Source: Variovorax paradoxus (GTDB lineage: Bacteria; Pseudomonadota; Gammaproteobacteria; Burkholderiales; Burkholderiaceae_C). Taken from it: a stretch of 64,000 bases of DNA. The notes beneath the pieces are model-generated. The model worked only from the letters and a program-made list of their open reading frames with translations, searched no databases and was not told the DNA's origin. The stretch lies in NCBI RefSeq assembly GCF_000834655.1, contig NZ_JXQQ01000136.1:27688-91687 (forward strand), read 5' to 3'. Both the position numbers and the translations under genes were made by a program. Below are positions 25,975 to 33,759 of the stretch, one piece after another (within the stretch, counting starts at the first letter, position 1; each line of letters starts with the position of its first letter).

Positions 25975-27252
25975 ATGTTCAGTTTCTTCAAGAAAAAACC
26001 GCCTGCCGAAACCCCGGTCGCGCCGGCGCCGACCCCACCAGTCGCCCCGCCCGCCGCCCCTGCACCCGTTGCCGAGCCCGCCCCCGCGCGCTCGGTGTTC
26101 TCGCCTTCGAGCTGGTTTGGCGGGAAGCCCGCGGCCGAGGAGCCCGCGCCTGCGCCGGTCCAGGCACCTGCGGCGATCCCCGCACCCGCCCCTGTGGCAT
26201 CGCCGGCGCCCTCTCCGACTCCGACTCCGGCGCCCGTGCCGGCGCCAACGCCGGTCGCAGCGCCTGCCCCGGTTCCCGTCCCGGCTCCGGTTCCGCCCCC
26301 TGCGCCCGTCCCTGCCCCGAAGCCCGCCGTCGTCGAAGCGGCTGCGGCCCCCGAGCGCAAGGGCTGGTTCGACAAGCTCAAGACCGGCCTGCGCAAGACC
26401 GGCACCGGCATCCAGGCCGTGTTCGTCAACGCGCAGATCGACGATGCGCTGTATGAAGAGCTCGAATCCGCCCTGTTGATGGCCGACACCGGCGTCAAGG
26501 CCACCGAATACCTGCTCGACGACCTGAAGGTCCGCGTCAAGCGCCAGATGGCCACCGACGCGTCGCAGGTCAAGGTGCTGCTGGCCGAAGCCATCGCCGA
26601 CCTGCTGCGCCCGCTCGAGAAGCCGCTGGTCATCGGCCAGTTCACGCCCACCGTGATCATGGTGGCCGGCGTCAACGGCGCGGGCAAGACCACTTCCATC
26701 GGCAAGCTCACCAAGCACCTGGCCACCGAGGGCGCCTCGGTGCTGCTGGCCGCGGCCGACACCTTCCGGGCGGCGGCGCGGGAGCAATTGCTGGTCTGGG
26801 CCGACCGCAACACGGTGGAGATCGTGAGCAACGAGGGCGGCGACCCGTCGGCCGTGAGCTTCGACGCGGTGAACGCCGGCAAGGCGCGCGGCAAGGACGT
26901 GGTGCTAGTCGACACCGCCGGCCGCCTGCCGACGCAACTGCACCTGATGGACGAGCTCAAGAAGATCAAGCGCGTGGTCACCAAGGCCGACGCCACCGCG
27001 CCGCACGAGGTGCTGCTGGTGATCGACGGCAACACCGGGCAGAACGCGCTCGCACAGGTCAAGGCGTTCGACGAGACGCTGGGCCTCACCGGCTTGATCG
27101 TCACCAAGCTGGACGGCACGGCCAAGGGCGGCGTGTTGTGCGCCATCGCGCGGGAGCGGCCCATTCCGGTCTACTTCATCGGCGTGGGTGAGAAGCTGGA
27201 AGACCTGGAGACCTTCAATGCGCGCGAATTCGCGCAGGCTCTTTTGGGCTGA
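25975..27252 (+). CDS. ftsY: Signal recognition particle receptor FtsY
   Basis: A 425-residue SRP receptor GTPase that docks SRP-ribosome complexes at the membrane. After MFSFFKKKP comes an unusually long Ala/Pro linker (roughly residues 10-120) replacing the acidic A domain. The NG domain follows: GWFDKLKTGLRKTGTGIQ, GVNGAGKTTSIGKL (P-loop), DTFRAAAREQL, VLVDTAGRLPTQ and TKLDGTAKGG. The C-terminus YFIGVGEKLEDLETFNAREF is standard. Confidence 0.97.
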   Translation: MFSFFKKKPPAETPVAPAPTPPVAPPAAPAPVAEPAPARSVFSPSSWFGGKPAAEEPAPAPVQAPAAIPAPAPVASPAPSPTPTPAPVPAPTPVAAPAPVPVPAPVPPPAPVPAPKPAVVEAAAAPERKGWFDKLKTGLRKTGTGIQAVFVNAQIDDALYEELESALLMADTGVKATEYLLDDLKVRVKRQMATDASQVKVLLAEAIADLLRPLEKPLVIGQFTPTVIMVAGVNGAGKTTSIGKLTKHLATEGASVLLAAADTFRAAAREQLLVWADRNTVEIVSNEGGDPSAVSFDAVNAGKARGKDVVLVDTAGRLPTQLHLMDELKKIKRVVTKADATAPHEVLLVIDGNTGQNALAQVKAFDETLGLTGLIVTKLDGTAKGGVLCAIARERPIPVYFIGVGEKLEDLETFNAREFAQALLG

Positions 27253-27285
27253 GGCTGTCGGCTGACATCGCGCCGGCCGCACGGA

Positions 27286-27325
27286 TCAAAAAAAAGAAGC
27301 GGCCCCCGCTTTCGCCGGGGCCGCT
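27286..27325 (-). terminator. Intrinsic terminator of the repeat lipoprotein gene
   Basis: AGCGGCCCC (27298-27306) pairs with GGGGCCGCT (27317-27325). Read on the minus strand, the hairpin is followed by a T-rich run (from A tract 27288-27295), so it terminates transcripts coming from the gene at 27414-28433. It also lies 46 bases after the ftsY stop, where it could act weakly in the other direction. Confidence 0.8.
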
Positions 27326-27413
27326 CTTCACTTCTTCTTCTCTTCTCCCTTTCCCCCTGGTTCCCTGATTCCTTGTTGCGCCGGGTCGAGCGCTTGTCGT
27401 GCGTGTGCGCGGC

Positions 27414-28433
27414 TCAGAGGCCGAACAGCGACACCGGCATGCATAGCGGACCGCTGCTGCAGTTGACTGGCACGAAGTAGAGCGTCTGGATCGAACCGCT
27501 CGGCAGGCCCATGCCACCGATCAGGCCGGCACCCTTGGCGCCTTCGGTATTCGCCTGCTGGATGAAAGCCGTGCTGTTGCCCTCGGGTGCAAGGCCGTAG
27601 AAGCTGAATGTGGCCGGCTGCGACAGGTCCTTCGCGTAGATCACGCCGCCGCCATCCGGAAAGACGTACTCGGTCCGGTAGCGGAAGCCCCGGCCGCCGC
27701 GCTCGTTGAGCTGGGCCAGATAGGCGTCGTCGCTGCCGGCGAAATCGGCAACCTCGTAGCCGTAGGTGGCGCCGGTGGCCGAGTTCTTCTCGTAGATGGC
27801 GACGGACGTGCCGCCCGCAATGAACGCAGGGCTCACGTTGTAGAAGCCGTCCGCGCCCTGGCTGTTGGCCTGGGCCAGGAAATCGGCCTTGCTCGTGGCC
27901 ATCGCCACGGTCCGGTAGCTGAACGTGCCGGGCGTGGCGTTGTTCTTGCGGTAGACGTAGAAGATGTCGCCGTTGACGCTGTACGAGCCCGCCCACTGGA
28001 AGCCCCGTGCACCCGCCTCATTCACCTGGGTGAGGAAGGCGGCATTGTCCGCGGTGAGCGGCTTGGTCTCGTAGCTGTATGTCGCGTCGGCATCGCGAAC
28101 GTAGCCTTCGACGATCTCGGTCGTGGTCGGGCTGGTCGCGAAGGCAAAGCCGCTCAGGAAACGGAAGCCGCGCGCGCCCTGGGCGTTGAGGTGGGCAGCG
28201 AAGGCGCTGCTGTCGCCTGCCACCGGCAACGCTTCGTACAGGAACGTGCGGGTGGACGGAATGGGCGCGGGTGCCGGCGGCGGCGGTGCGGGCGGAGGCG
28301 GCGGGGGCGCCGGTGGAGGTGGGGGCGGCAGCACGAATCCCGCGCCGCCTCCGCCGCTGCCACCACCACCACACGCTGTCAGGGCGAGCGCTGCCGCCAC
28401 TGCGACGGCCACTGCCGCGAGCTTGAACTTCAC
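27414..28433 (-). CDS. Lipoprotein with a polyproline stalk and five ~50-residue repeats
   Basis: A 339-residue lipoprotein: signal MKFKLAAVAVAVAAALALTAC with Cys21 lipidated, a Gly-rich segment, then a polyproline stalk (about residues 35-58). The remainder is five tandem repeats of about 50 residues with the pattern (F/Y)-(S/G)-(Y/F) ... (F/Y)-(L/I)-x-Q-x-N-x-x-GA-x-GF ... Y-x-K. Examples are FLTQVNEAGARGF, FLAQANSQGADGF and YLAQLNERGGRGF. The last repeat ends in a Cys pair (NCSSGPLC). I do not recognise the repeat. The stalk suggests surface or periplasmic display. A 17-base palindrome lies 38 bases upstream of the start. Confidence 0.85.
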   Translation of the reverse strand: MKFKLAAVAVAVAAALALTACGGGGSGGGGAGFVLPPPPPPAPPPPPPAPPPPAPAPIPSTRTFLYEALPVAGDSSAFAAHLNAQGARGFRFLSGFAFATSPTTTEIVEGYVRDADATYSYETKPLTADNAAFLTQVNEAGARGFQWAGSYSVNGDIFYVYRKNNATPGTFSYRTVAMATSKADFLAQANSQGADGFYNVSPAFIAGGTSVAIYEKNSATGATYGYEVADFAGSDDAYLAQLNERGGRGFRYRTEYVFPDGGGVIYAKDLSQPATFSFYGLAPEGNSTAFIQQANTEGAKGAGLIGGMGLPSGSIQTLYFVPVNCSSGPLCMPVSLFGL

Positions 28434-28470
28434 TGGGAACTCCTCCGTTTATTTCGCTGGATTCACGACG

Positions 28471-28487
28471 ATGCGGACTGTCCGCAT
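28471..28487. promoter_or_regulatory. Palindrome upstream of the repeat lipoprotein
   Basis: ATGCGGA-CTG-TCCGCAT is a perfect 7-base inverted repeat, 38 bases before the lipoprotein start and 133 bases after the end of the histidine-kinase gene. It has no T-run and so is more likely a protein-binding site than a terminator. The NarL-type regulator encoded next door is one candidate binder. Confidence 0.45.
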
Positions 28488-28619
28488 GCAACGGCTCGAA
28501 GCCGTCGACCCCACGAAGTTACGAGAAGCCGTAGGCGCTCACCAGTGCCGAAAGTCATTACGTTCGCCGTCTACACGCGCGATCGGCCAGCGATCGGCGC
28601 TCAACTACTACGAACGTTC

Positions 28620-30455
28620 TCAGGCATCCATCGCCGAGGGTTGGGCGGCAGGCTTCCGTGCGGCCAGTTCGGCCATCGCCTGGAGCAACGCGGACGCGAC
28701 GACGGGCTTGAAGAGCACCGGCACCTGCGATTCCCGCACGCGCTGCAGGCGGGCGGGCGAGGTCTCACCGGTGACCAGCAGCAGCGGGGTATCGGGGGCG
28801 CCCTCGCCTGCCCCTAGGCTCAAGCGGAGCCCGGCGTCCAGGCCGTCGACGCCATCGGCCAAGCGGTAGTCGCACATCAGCAGGTCGAACGGGCGCCCCT
28901 CGCGGCGGGCCCATTGCAGGGCCGCGGCGGCGTCGGCCTCGTCGGCCACCGCGTGCGCATCGATCGCATGGGAGCGCAGCAGGCCGGTCATGGCCTCGCG
29001 GATCTCCAACTCGTCATCCAGCAGCAGCACGCGGCCCGGCAGCGCCGGCGCGGCCTTGCGCTGCGATGCCAGCACCTCGCCGGTGTCGGCCGAGAAAGCA
29101 GGCACCAGCCCGCCGGCCATGGCATGTGCGGCCGGCAGCACGACGCGAAAGAGGGTTCCTCGACCCGGGCGCGAATGCATCTGCACCGGATGCCCGAGCA
29201 GCCGCGACAGCCGCTGCACGATCGACAGCCCGATGCCCAGCCCGCGCGAGCGGTCGCGGCCGGGATTGTCGATCTGGTAGAACTCCTCGAAGATGCGCCC
29301 GGCCTGCTCGGGCGCGATGCCGATGCCCGTGTCGCGCACCTCCACCCACACCGAGTCGCCGCGCTCGCGCGCCATCACCGTCACGCCGCCTTGGGCGGTG
29401 TACTTGAGCGCGTTGTCCATCAGGTTGGAGAGCATGCGGTGCAGCAACTGCGGATCGCTGTGCACCCACAGGCCGCTCGCGCGCACGCGCAACTGCAGTT
29501 GCTTGTGCTCGGCGCGCGCCGAGAAGGTGTGGTTGAGCGGCAGGAACAGCGCGTCCAGCTGCACCGGCTGCGGCACCGCGGTGATCACGCCCGCATCGAG
29601 CCGCGAGACGTCCAGCATGGTGTCCAGCGACGCGCCCAGCGCATTCACCGCGCGCATCAGGCGCTCGGCGTTGCGGCCTTCGGGACGGTCGCGCAGCTCG
29701 TTCTCCAGCGCTGCGCCGAAGAGCGCGATCGCGTGCAGCGGCTGGCGCAGGTCGTGGCTGGCGGTGCCGAGGAAACGGGTTTTCTCTTCGCTCGCGCGCT
29801 CGGTGGCGGCGATCTGCTCGCCCAGGCGGGCGGCCAGCGCCTCGTTCTCGAAGCGCAGCAAGAGGGATTCGGTCAGGAGCTTGTGCTGCCCGATGCCCGC
29901 GCGCAGCGTCAGCAGCAGGTAGGCCGCGCCGGCCGCCGCCAAGAAGAGATGGAGGCCATCGCCCTGCCAGGCCAACGCAGTGATGAGCCCCAGCGCCATC
30001 GGCAGCGTGTAGCCGAAGAGCGCCGACTTCAGCGGCCAGAGCGATTGCGCCGCCCGGGAGCAACTGCCCACGACCACCGCCATCAGCAGCGAGGTCATCG
30101 GCAGGTTGTTGTACGGCACGATGAGCCAGGGCACCACCGCCGTGATCATGCTCACCAGCGTGACCATGCGGGAAATCTTGCGCGCCCAGTACGCGCTTTC
30201 GCGCGCAGGCCGCTGCGGCGTCCAGCGCGGCGTGAAGTAGACGTAGATGTCGGCGCTAAGCAGACTGGCCAGCCAGAACAGGAGGCTCGGGTTCTTCAGC
30301 TGCGAATAGATGATGCTGCCGAATACCACCACGAAGACCATGTGGGTCAGCGTCGAGATGCGGTAGGTGTCGTAGACCGAGGCGACATGCTCGCGCAGGA
30401 CGCGCTGGCCAAGGGAGTGATCGGCGGACGGATCGCCTGACGCCACGGCCGGCAC
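28620..30455 (-). CDS. Hybrid sensor histidine kinase with C-terminal receiver
   Basis: A 611-residue membrane kinase starting with GTG. About five or six hydrophobic segments (residues 35-190) form a membrane sensor with almost no periplasmic loop. The HisKA box is GTASHDLRQPLHAIALF with His234, the N-box is NLMDNALKY (Asn348), and the ATP lid has DTGIGI (375-380) and GLGIGLSIV. A receiver follows with LLLDDE and phospho-acceptor Asp529 in LMCDYRLAD. The NarL-type regulator gene lies 7 bases upstream on the same strand. The signal is unknown. Confidence 0.92.
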   Translation of the reverse strand: MPAVASGDPSADHSLGQRVLREHVASVYDTYRISTLTHMVFVVVFGSIIYSQLKNPSLLFWLASLLSADIYVYFTPRWTPQRPARESAYWARKISRMVTLVSMITAVVPWLIVPYNNLPMTSLLMAVVVGSCSRAAQSLWPLKSALFGYTLPMALGLITALAWQGDGLHLFLAAAGAAYLLLTLRAGIGQHKLLTESLLLRFENEALAARLGEQIAATERASEEKTRFLGTASHDLRQPLHAIALFGAALENELRDRPEGRNAERLMRAVNALGASLDTMLDVSRLDAGVITAVPQPVQLDALFLPLNHTFSARAEHKQLQLRVRASGLWVHSDPQLLHRMLSNLMDNALKYTAQGGVTVMARERGDSVWVEVRDTGIGIAPEQAGRIFEEFYQIDNPGRDRSRGLGIGLSIVQRLSRLLGHPVQMHSRPGRGTLFRVVLPAAHAMAGGLVPAFSADTGEVLASQRKAAPALPGRVLLLDDELEIREAMTGLLRSHAIDAHAVADEADAAAALQWARREGRPFDLLMCDYRLADGVDGLDAGLRLSLGAGEGAPDTPLLLVTGETSPARLQRVRESQVPVLFKPVVASALLQAMAELAARKPAAQPSAMDA

Positions 30456-30462
30456 GCTCGGC

Positions 30463-31173
30463 TCAGTGCAGCGTGCTGATCAACTGGGCGCGCGAGCGCA
30501 TGCCGAACAGCAGCAGGATGGTCGAGACGTGATTCTTCACCGTGCCCTCGCTCAGGTTGGCGAGTTGGGCGATTTCCTTGTTGGCCTTGCCTTCGAGCAC
30601 CCACTGCAGCACCTGCATCTGGCGCGGCGTGAGCTCCTGCCAGGCGCTGGCATGGGCGAACTCGGCGTAGCCGGTGAGCGCCTTGGGCACGGCGGGCGGC
30701 GGGTTGCCCGCGGCTTCGGGGTCGAGCAGGCCGCAAGCGCGGATGAAGCTCACCACCTCCTTCAGGTCAGCCGACTTGGGCAGGAAGGCGCTGGCACCAA
30801 GGGCAAGCACGCCCTGCGCCAGCGTGCTGTTGCCGGTGCCCGACAGCACCACGATGCGCGCGGCCGGAAAGCGACGCCGGAACTCGGCCAGGCCGCTCAG
30901 GCCGTGGGTGTCGGGAAGCGCCAGGTCGAGCAGCACGAGACCGATGGCCGCCTGGTGGGTTTCGTACAGCGCGAGGGCGTCGGCCACGTTGGCCGCCTCG
31001 AAGACCTCGATGTGCGCGCCGGACGAACTGGCCTGCGCCTGCACCAGCGCGCAGACCCCCAGGCGAAGCAGGTCGTGGTCGTCCACGACCAGGATGGCGG
31101 TCGGCGTGCGAACTGGAAGTCCCGCCCCTGCTGTGTCGGACGGGGGCGTGGAGGAAGAATCGAAGGGAGCCAC
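30463..31173 (-). CDS. NarL/LuxR-family response regulator
   Basis: A 236-residue regulator. The receiver begins ILVVDDHDLLRLGV, has phospho-acceptor Asp83 in LVLLDLALPD, and the conserved Lys in SAFLPKSADL. The LuxR-type HTH is LTPRQMQVLQWVLEGKANKE with EGTVKNHVSTIL. The start is GTG at 31173; an N-terminal Ser/Pro-rich tail of about 20 residues precedes the receiver. It is cotranscribed with the hybrid kinase downstream, which presumably phosphorylates it. An inverted repeat at 31250-31268 in its upstream region is a possible autoregulatory site. Confidence 0.93.
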   Translation of the reverse strand: MAPFDSSSTPPSDTAGAGLPVRTPTAILVVDDHDLLRLGVCALVQAQASSSGAHIEVFEAANVADALALYETHQAAIGLVLLDLALPDTHGLSGLAEFRRRFPAARIVVLSGTGNSTLAQGVLALGASAFLPKSADLKEVVSFIRACGLLDPEAAGNPPPAVPKALTGYAEFAHASAWQELTPRQMQVLQWVLEGKANKEIAQLANLSEGTVKNHVSTILLLFGMRSRAQLISTLH

Positions 31174-31249
31174 GCGTTTGATCTTAGCCGCGCGATCCGC
31201 GGGCGAAAGTGCCCTAAGTCATGACGCGGCGCACCCACCCGACCGGAAC

Positions 31250-31268
31250 TGCTACTTTTTCAGTAGCA
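31250..31268. promoter_or_regulatory. Inverted repeat in the regulator/Mpo1 divergent promoter
   Basis: TGCTACT (31250-31256) and AGTAGCA (31262-31268) form a perfect 7-base dyad around TTTTC. It lies between the divergent response-regulator and Mpo1-like genes, 77 and 81 bases from their starts. NarL-type proteins bind short dyads, so this is a candidate operator. A weak hairpin role in RNA is the alternative. Confidence 0.45.
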
Positions 31269-31348
31269 CTTGCCACACTTGCCATCCACGGGCGCCGTGG
31301 GCACCATCGAAATCTCGCCGCATCGAACGGCGCCCCTGGAGACCCACC

Positions 31349-31813
31349 ATGATGCATACCGCTGCCGCCCCGCTGGCCACGAGCGACCGCAAGGTCGATC
31401 GGCTCCTCGCGCACTACGAGGAAAGCCACCGCAACCCGACCAACGAACTGATCCACTACATCGCCATCCCGGCGATCATGCTGAGCATCGTGGGCCTGCT
31501 CTTCGCGATCCATCCGTGGGTGGCCTACGTTTTCGTCGCGGCGAGCCTCGTCTACTACGCGCTACTGCGCGCACCGGCCTTTCTGCTGACGATGCTCGTG
31601 CTCACCGCGCTGGCGCTGGCGGTGGTGCATGCGATGGGCGGGCTTGTTTTGCCGGTTTCAGCCGCCATCTTCGTAGTGGCATGGATATTCCAGTTCGTGG
31701 GCCACAAGATCGAGGGCAGGAAACCTTCGTTCTTCGAAGACATCCAATACCTCTGGGTCGGCCCACTGTTCGTCCTGTCAAAGCTGTTTTTGAAGCTGAG
31801 AGTCCGTTGGTAG
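31349..31813 (+). CDS. Mpo1-like (DUF962) membrane protein
   Basis: A 154-residue membrane protein with four hydrophobic segments. The signature LLAHYEESHRNPTNELIHYIAIP and the C-terminal FQFVGHKIEGRKPSFFEDIQYLWVGPLFV (in part: GHKIEGRKPSF) carry the conserved histidines. The yeast relative Mpo1 is an iron-dependent dioxygenase acting on 2-hydroxy fatty acids; whether bacterial members share this activity is inference. It is divergent from the NarL-type regulator and ends 43 bases before the CIRCE element of rpoH. Confidence 0.88.
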   Translation: MMHTAAAPLATSDRKVDRLLAHYEESHRNPTNELIHYIAIPAIMLSIVGLLFAIHPWVAYVFVAASLVYYALLRAPAFLLTMLVLTALALAVVHAMGGLVLPVSAAIFVVAWIFQFVGHKIEGRKPSFFEDIQYLWVGPLFVLSKLFLKLRVRW

Positions 31814-31856
31814 CCTTTGGCTATCAAAGCAATAGGAGCTTAAGGGAACCCTTGGT

Positions 31857-31883
31857 TTAGCACTCCCTCTAACCGAGTGCTAA
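31857..31883. promoter_or_regulatory. CIRCE operator (HrcA site) upstream of rpoH
   Basis: TTAGCACTC-N9-GAGTGCTAA matches the CIRCE consensus exactly in both 9-base arms. CIRCE is the binding site of the heat-labile repressor HrcA, best known in front of groESL and dnaK. Here it ends 28 bases before the rpoH start codon and overlaps a -10-like TAATAT (31881-31886). So sigma-32 synthesis is probably repressed by HrcA at low temperature. hrcA itself is not in this window. Confidence 0.93.
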
Positions 31884-31911
31884 TATGGCCAACACAAAGG
31901 AGTTTCCCCTG

Positions 31912-32853
31912 ATGACAACGCTGTCTGGAGTCTCTGCCAACCAGCTGGCCGTCGCCAATCCATGGTCGATGGTCCCCCCGCTGGGCAACCTGGATGCATA
32001 CATTTCGGCCGCCAACCGCCTGCCGCTGCTCACGCTCGAAGAAGAGCAGGGCTTCGCACGCAAGCTGCGCGACCAGAACGACCTCGACGCCGCCGGCGCG
32101 CTGATCCTGTCGCACCTGCGCCTCGTGGTTTCCATTTCCCGCCAATACCTGGGCTACGGGTTGCCTCACGGCGACCTGATCCAGGAAGGCAACGTGGGCC
32201 TCATGAAGGCCGTGAAGCGCTTCGACCCTGACCAAGGTGTGCGGCTGGTGAGCTACGCCATGCACTGGATCAAGGCCGAGATTCACGAGTACATCCTGAA
32301 GAACTGGCGCATGGTCAAGGTCGCGACGACCAAGGCCCAGCGCAAGCTGTTCTTCAACCTGCGCTCGATGAAGCAGGGTTTCAAGGCCGACTCGGCCGCG
32401 TCCGACAACGGCACGCACCGCGAAACGCTCAGCCCCGACGAGGTATCGCAGATGGCGACCCGGCTGAACGTCAAGCCCGAGGAAGTGCTCGAGATGGAAA
32501 CCCGCCTGTCGGGCGGCGACGTGCTGCTCGATCCGGGTCCGTCCGATGACGGCGACGAGGCCTTCGGCCCCATCGCCTACCTGGCCGACGCGACGCAGGA
32601 GCCCACGGCCCTGCTCGAATCGCAGCAGCGCGACCGCCTGTCGAGCGACGGCATCGCCACCGCGCTCGAAGCGCTGGACGATCGCAGCCGCCGCATCGTG
32701 GAAGAGCGCTGGCTCAAGGTCAACGACGACGGCTCGGGCGGCATGACGCTGCACGACCTGGCGGCGGTGTACGGCGTGAGCGCCGAGCGCATCCGCCAGA
32801 TCGAAGTCGCCGCGATGAAGAAGATGAAGAAGGCGCTGGCGGACTACGCGTAA
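31912..32853 (+). CDS. rpoH: RNA polymerase sigma factor RpoH (sigma-32)
   Basis: A 313-residue heat-shock sigma factor. Region 2 (LSHLRLVVSISRQY, GDLIQEGNVGLMKAVKRFD, SYAMHWIKAEIHEYIL) is followed by the RpoH box QRKLFFNLR, which separates it from other group-3 sigmas. Region 4 has LHDLAAVYGVSAERIRQIE. I chose the ATG at 31912 because AAAGGAG precedes it at a good distance; the ATG at 31885 immediately follows CIRCE and has no ribosome-binding site. A strong terminator follows the stop. Confidence 0.97.
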   Translation: MTTLSGVSANQLAVANPWSMVPPLGNLDAYISAANRLPLLTLEEEQGFARKLRDQNDLDAAGALILSHLRLVVSISRQYLGYGLPHGDLIQEGNVGLMKAVKRFDPDQGVRLVSYAMHWIKAEIHEYILKNWRMVKVATTKAQRKLFFNLRSMKQGFKADSAASDNGTHRETLSPDEVSQMATRLNVKPEEVLEMETRLSGGDVLLDPGPSDDGDEAFGPIAYLADATQEPTALLESQQRDRLSSDGIATALEALDDRSRRIVEERWLKVNDDGSGGMTLHDLAAVYGVSAERIRQIEVAAMKKMKKALADYA

Positions 32854-32870
32854 GCGTGCCGCCATCCAGC

Positions 32871-32898
32871 AAAAAGCCCGGCACTGCCGGGCTTTTTT
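32871..32898 (+). terminator. Intrinsic terminator after rpoH
   Basis: AAAAAGCCCGGC and GCCGGGCTTTTTT form a long stem around ACT, with A and T runs on both flanks, so it can work in both directions. Its T-run touches the stop codon (32898-32900) of the convergent AlkC/D-like gene. The minus-strand coding sequence therefore ends at the edge of the terminator it shares with rpoH. Confidence 0.93.
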
Positions 32899-33749
32899 CA
32901 TGGGCCTTTGGCGAGCGTCCGCAACGCGCGTTTGGCGATGTACCTCGTCGCGCCGATGTCCGATTCCGCAACCCAGCGCTTGCACAGCTCCTCGACCCAC
33001 TCTCCCTGCGACTTGCTCGCATCGTTGAGCCAGTTCGCCACCGAGTTCTGCACATAGCGGCTGCCGTCCGCCCGCAGCGGCTCGATCAGCGGCAATGCAC
33101 GCCAAGGCTCGGCCTTGAGCGCCTCGATCTGCGCGCACCACACACCGCGCGGCCGCGTGAGTTCGCTGGGAAAGCGGCGGATGTTCGGATCGGCGTCGAG
33201 CACCCACGGCTGCAGCAGCGCGAGCGCTTCGTCCAGCGAGGCGATGACCGCGTCGCGCACGGCCATCCACGCGATCTCGCGCACGCCGAAATGCGGGTCG
33301 GCGGCGAAGCGGCGCACGGCATCTAGTTGCGCCGGCAAGGGCAAGCCCGAGAGCGTGACCCACTGCGCCGCCCAGCAGCGCGCCACGTCGCTCGTGTGGG
33401 TGGCCAGCCGGTGCGCCACGGCATCGCGCTCGGCGTGAAGCGCCGTCAGGTCGTAGAGCGCGCGGGCGATGTGGGTGTGCCGCTGCATCGGCTTGAAGGC
33501 GCCGAGCATGGCGATGGTGTCCACAAGCCGCTCGCTCGCCGCGTCGAGTCCGACATGGCCAGCGACGCTGCGTGCAAGCTGCGGCAGCTCGAGCGCCATG
33601 AATTCGTTGAGGTTGACGGTCTCCAGCAACCCGCCGTTGAGGGCGCGCAGCACCTCCGGGGGAATGAGCGCGATGCGGAAGGCGCCCTTGCGCGCCTTCA
33701 GGTGATCGACCGATGCGACGACCACGCCAGCGGCAGCAGCGGCGTCCAA
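32898..33749 (-). CDS. AlkC/AlkD-like DNA alkylation repair family protein (HEAT repeats)
   Basis: A 283-residue all-helical protein matching the HEAT-repeat alkylpurine glycosylase family, which removes alkylated bases without base flipping. FGVREIAWMAVRD, NIRRFPSELTRPRGVWC and SRYVQNSVANWLNDASKS are typical segments. The start is probably TTG at 33749: GAGGG seven bases upstream overlaps the sco stop codon, so translation would be coupled to sco. There is no ATG nearby in frame. Its activity is untested, as many family members bind DNA without known catalysis. Confidence 0.8.
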   Translation of the reverse strand: MDAAAAAGVVVASVDHLKARKGAFRIALIPPEVLRALNGGLLETVNLNEFMALELPQLARSVAGHVGLDAASERLVDTIAMLGAFKPMQRHTHIARALYDLTALHAERDAVAHRLATHTSDVARCWAAQWVTLSGLPLPAQLDAVRRFAADPHFGVREIAWMAVRDAVIASLDEALALLQPWVLDADPNIRRFPSELTRPRGVWCAQIEALKAEPWRALPLIEPLRADGSRYVQNSVANWLNDASKSQGEWVEELCKRWVAESDIGATRYIAKRALRTLAKGP

Positions 33750-33759
33750 AGGCCAGCCC

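Noticed and set aside
31885..31911. Upstream ATG as the rpoH start
   Set aside because: It directly abuts the CIRCE arm and has no ribosome-binding site, whereas the ATG at 31912 has AAAGGAG.
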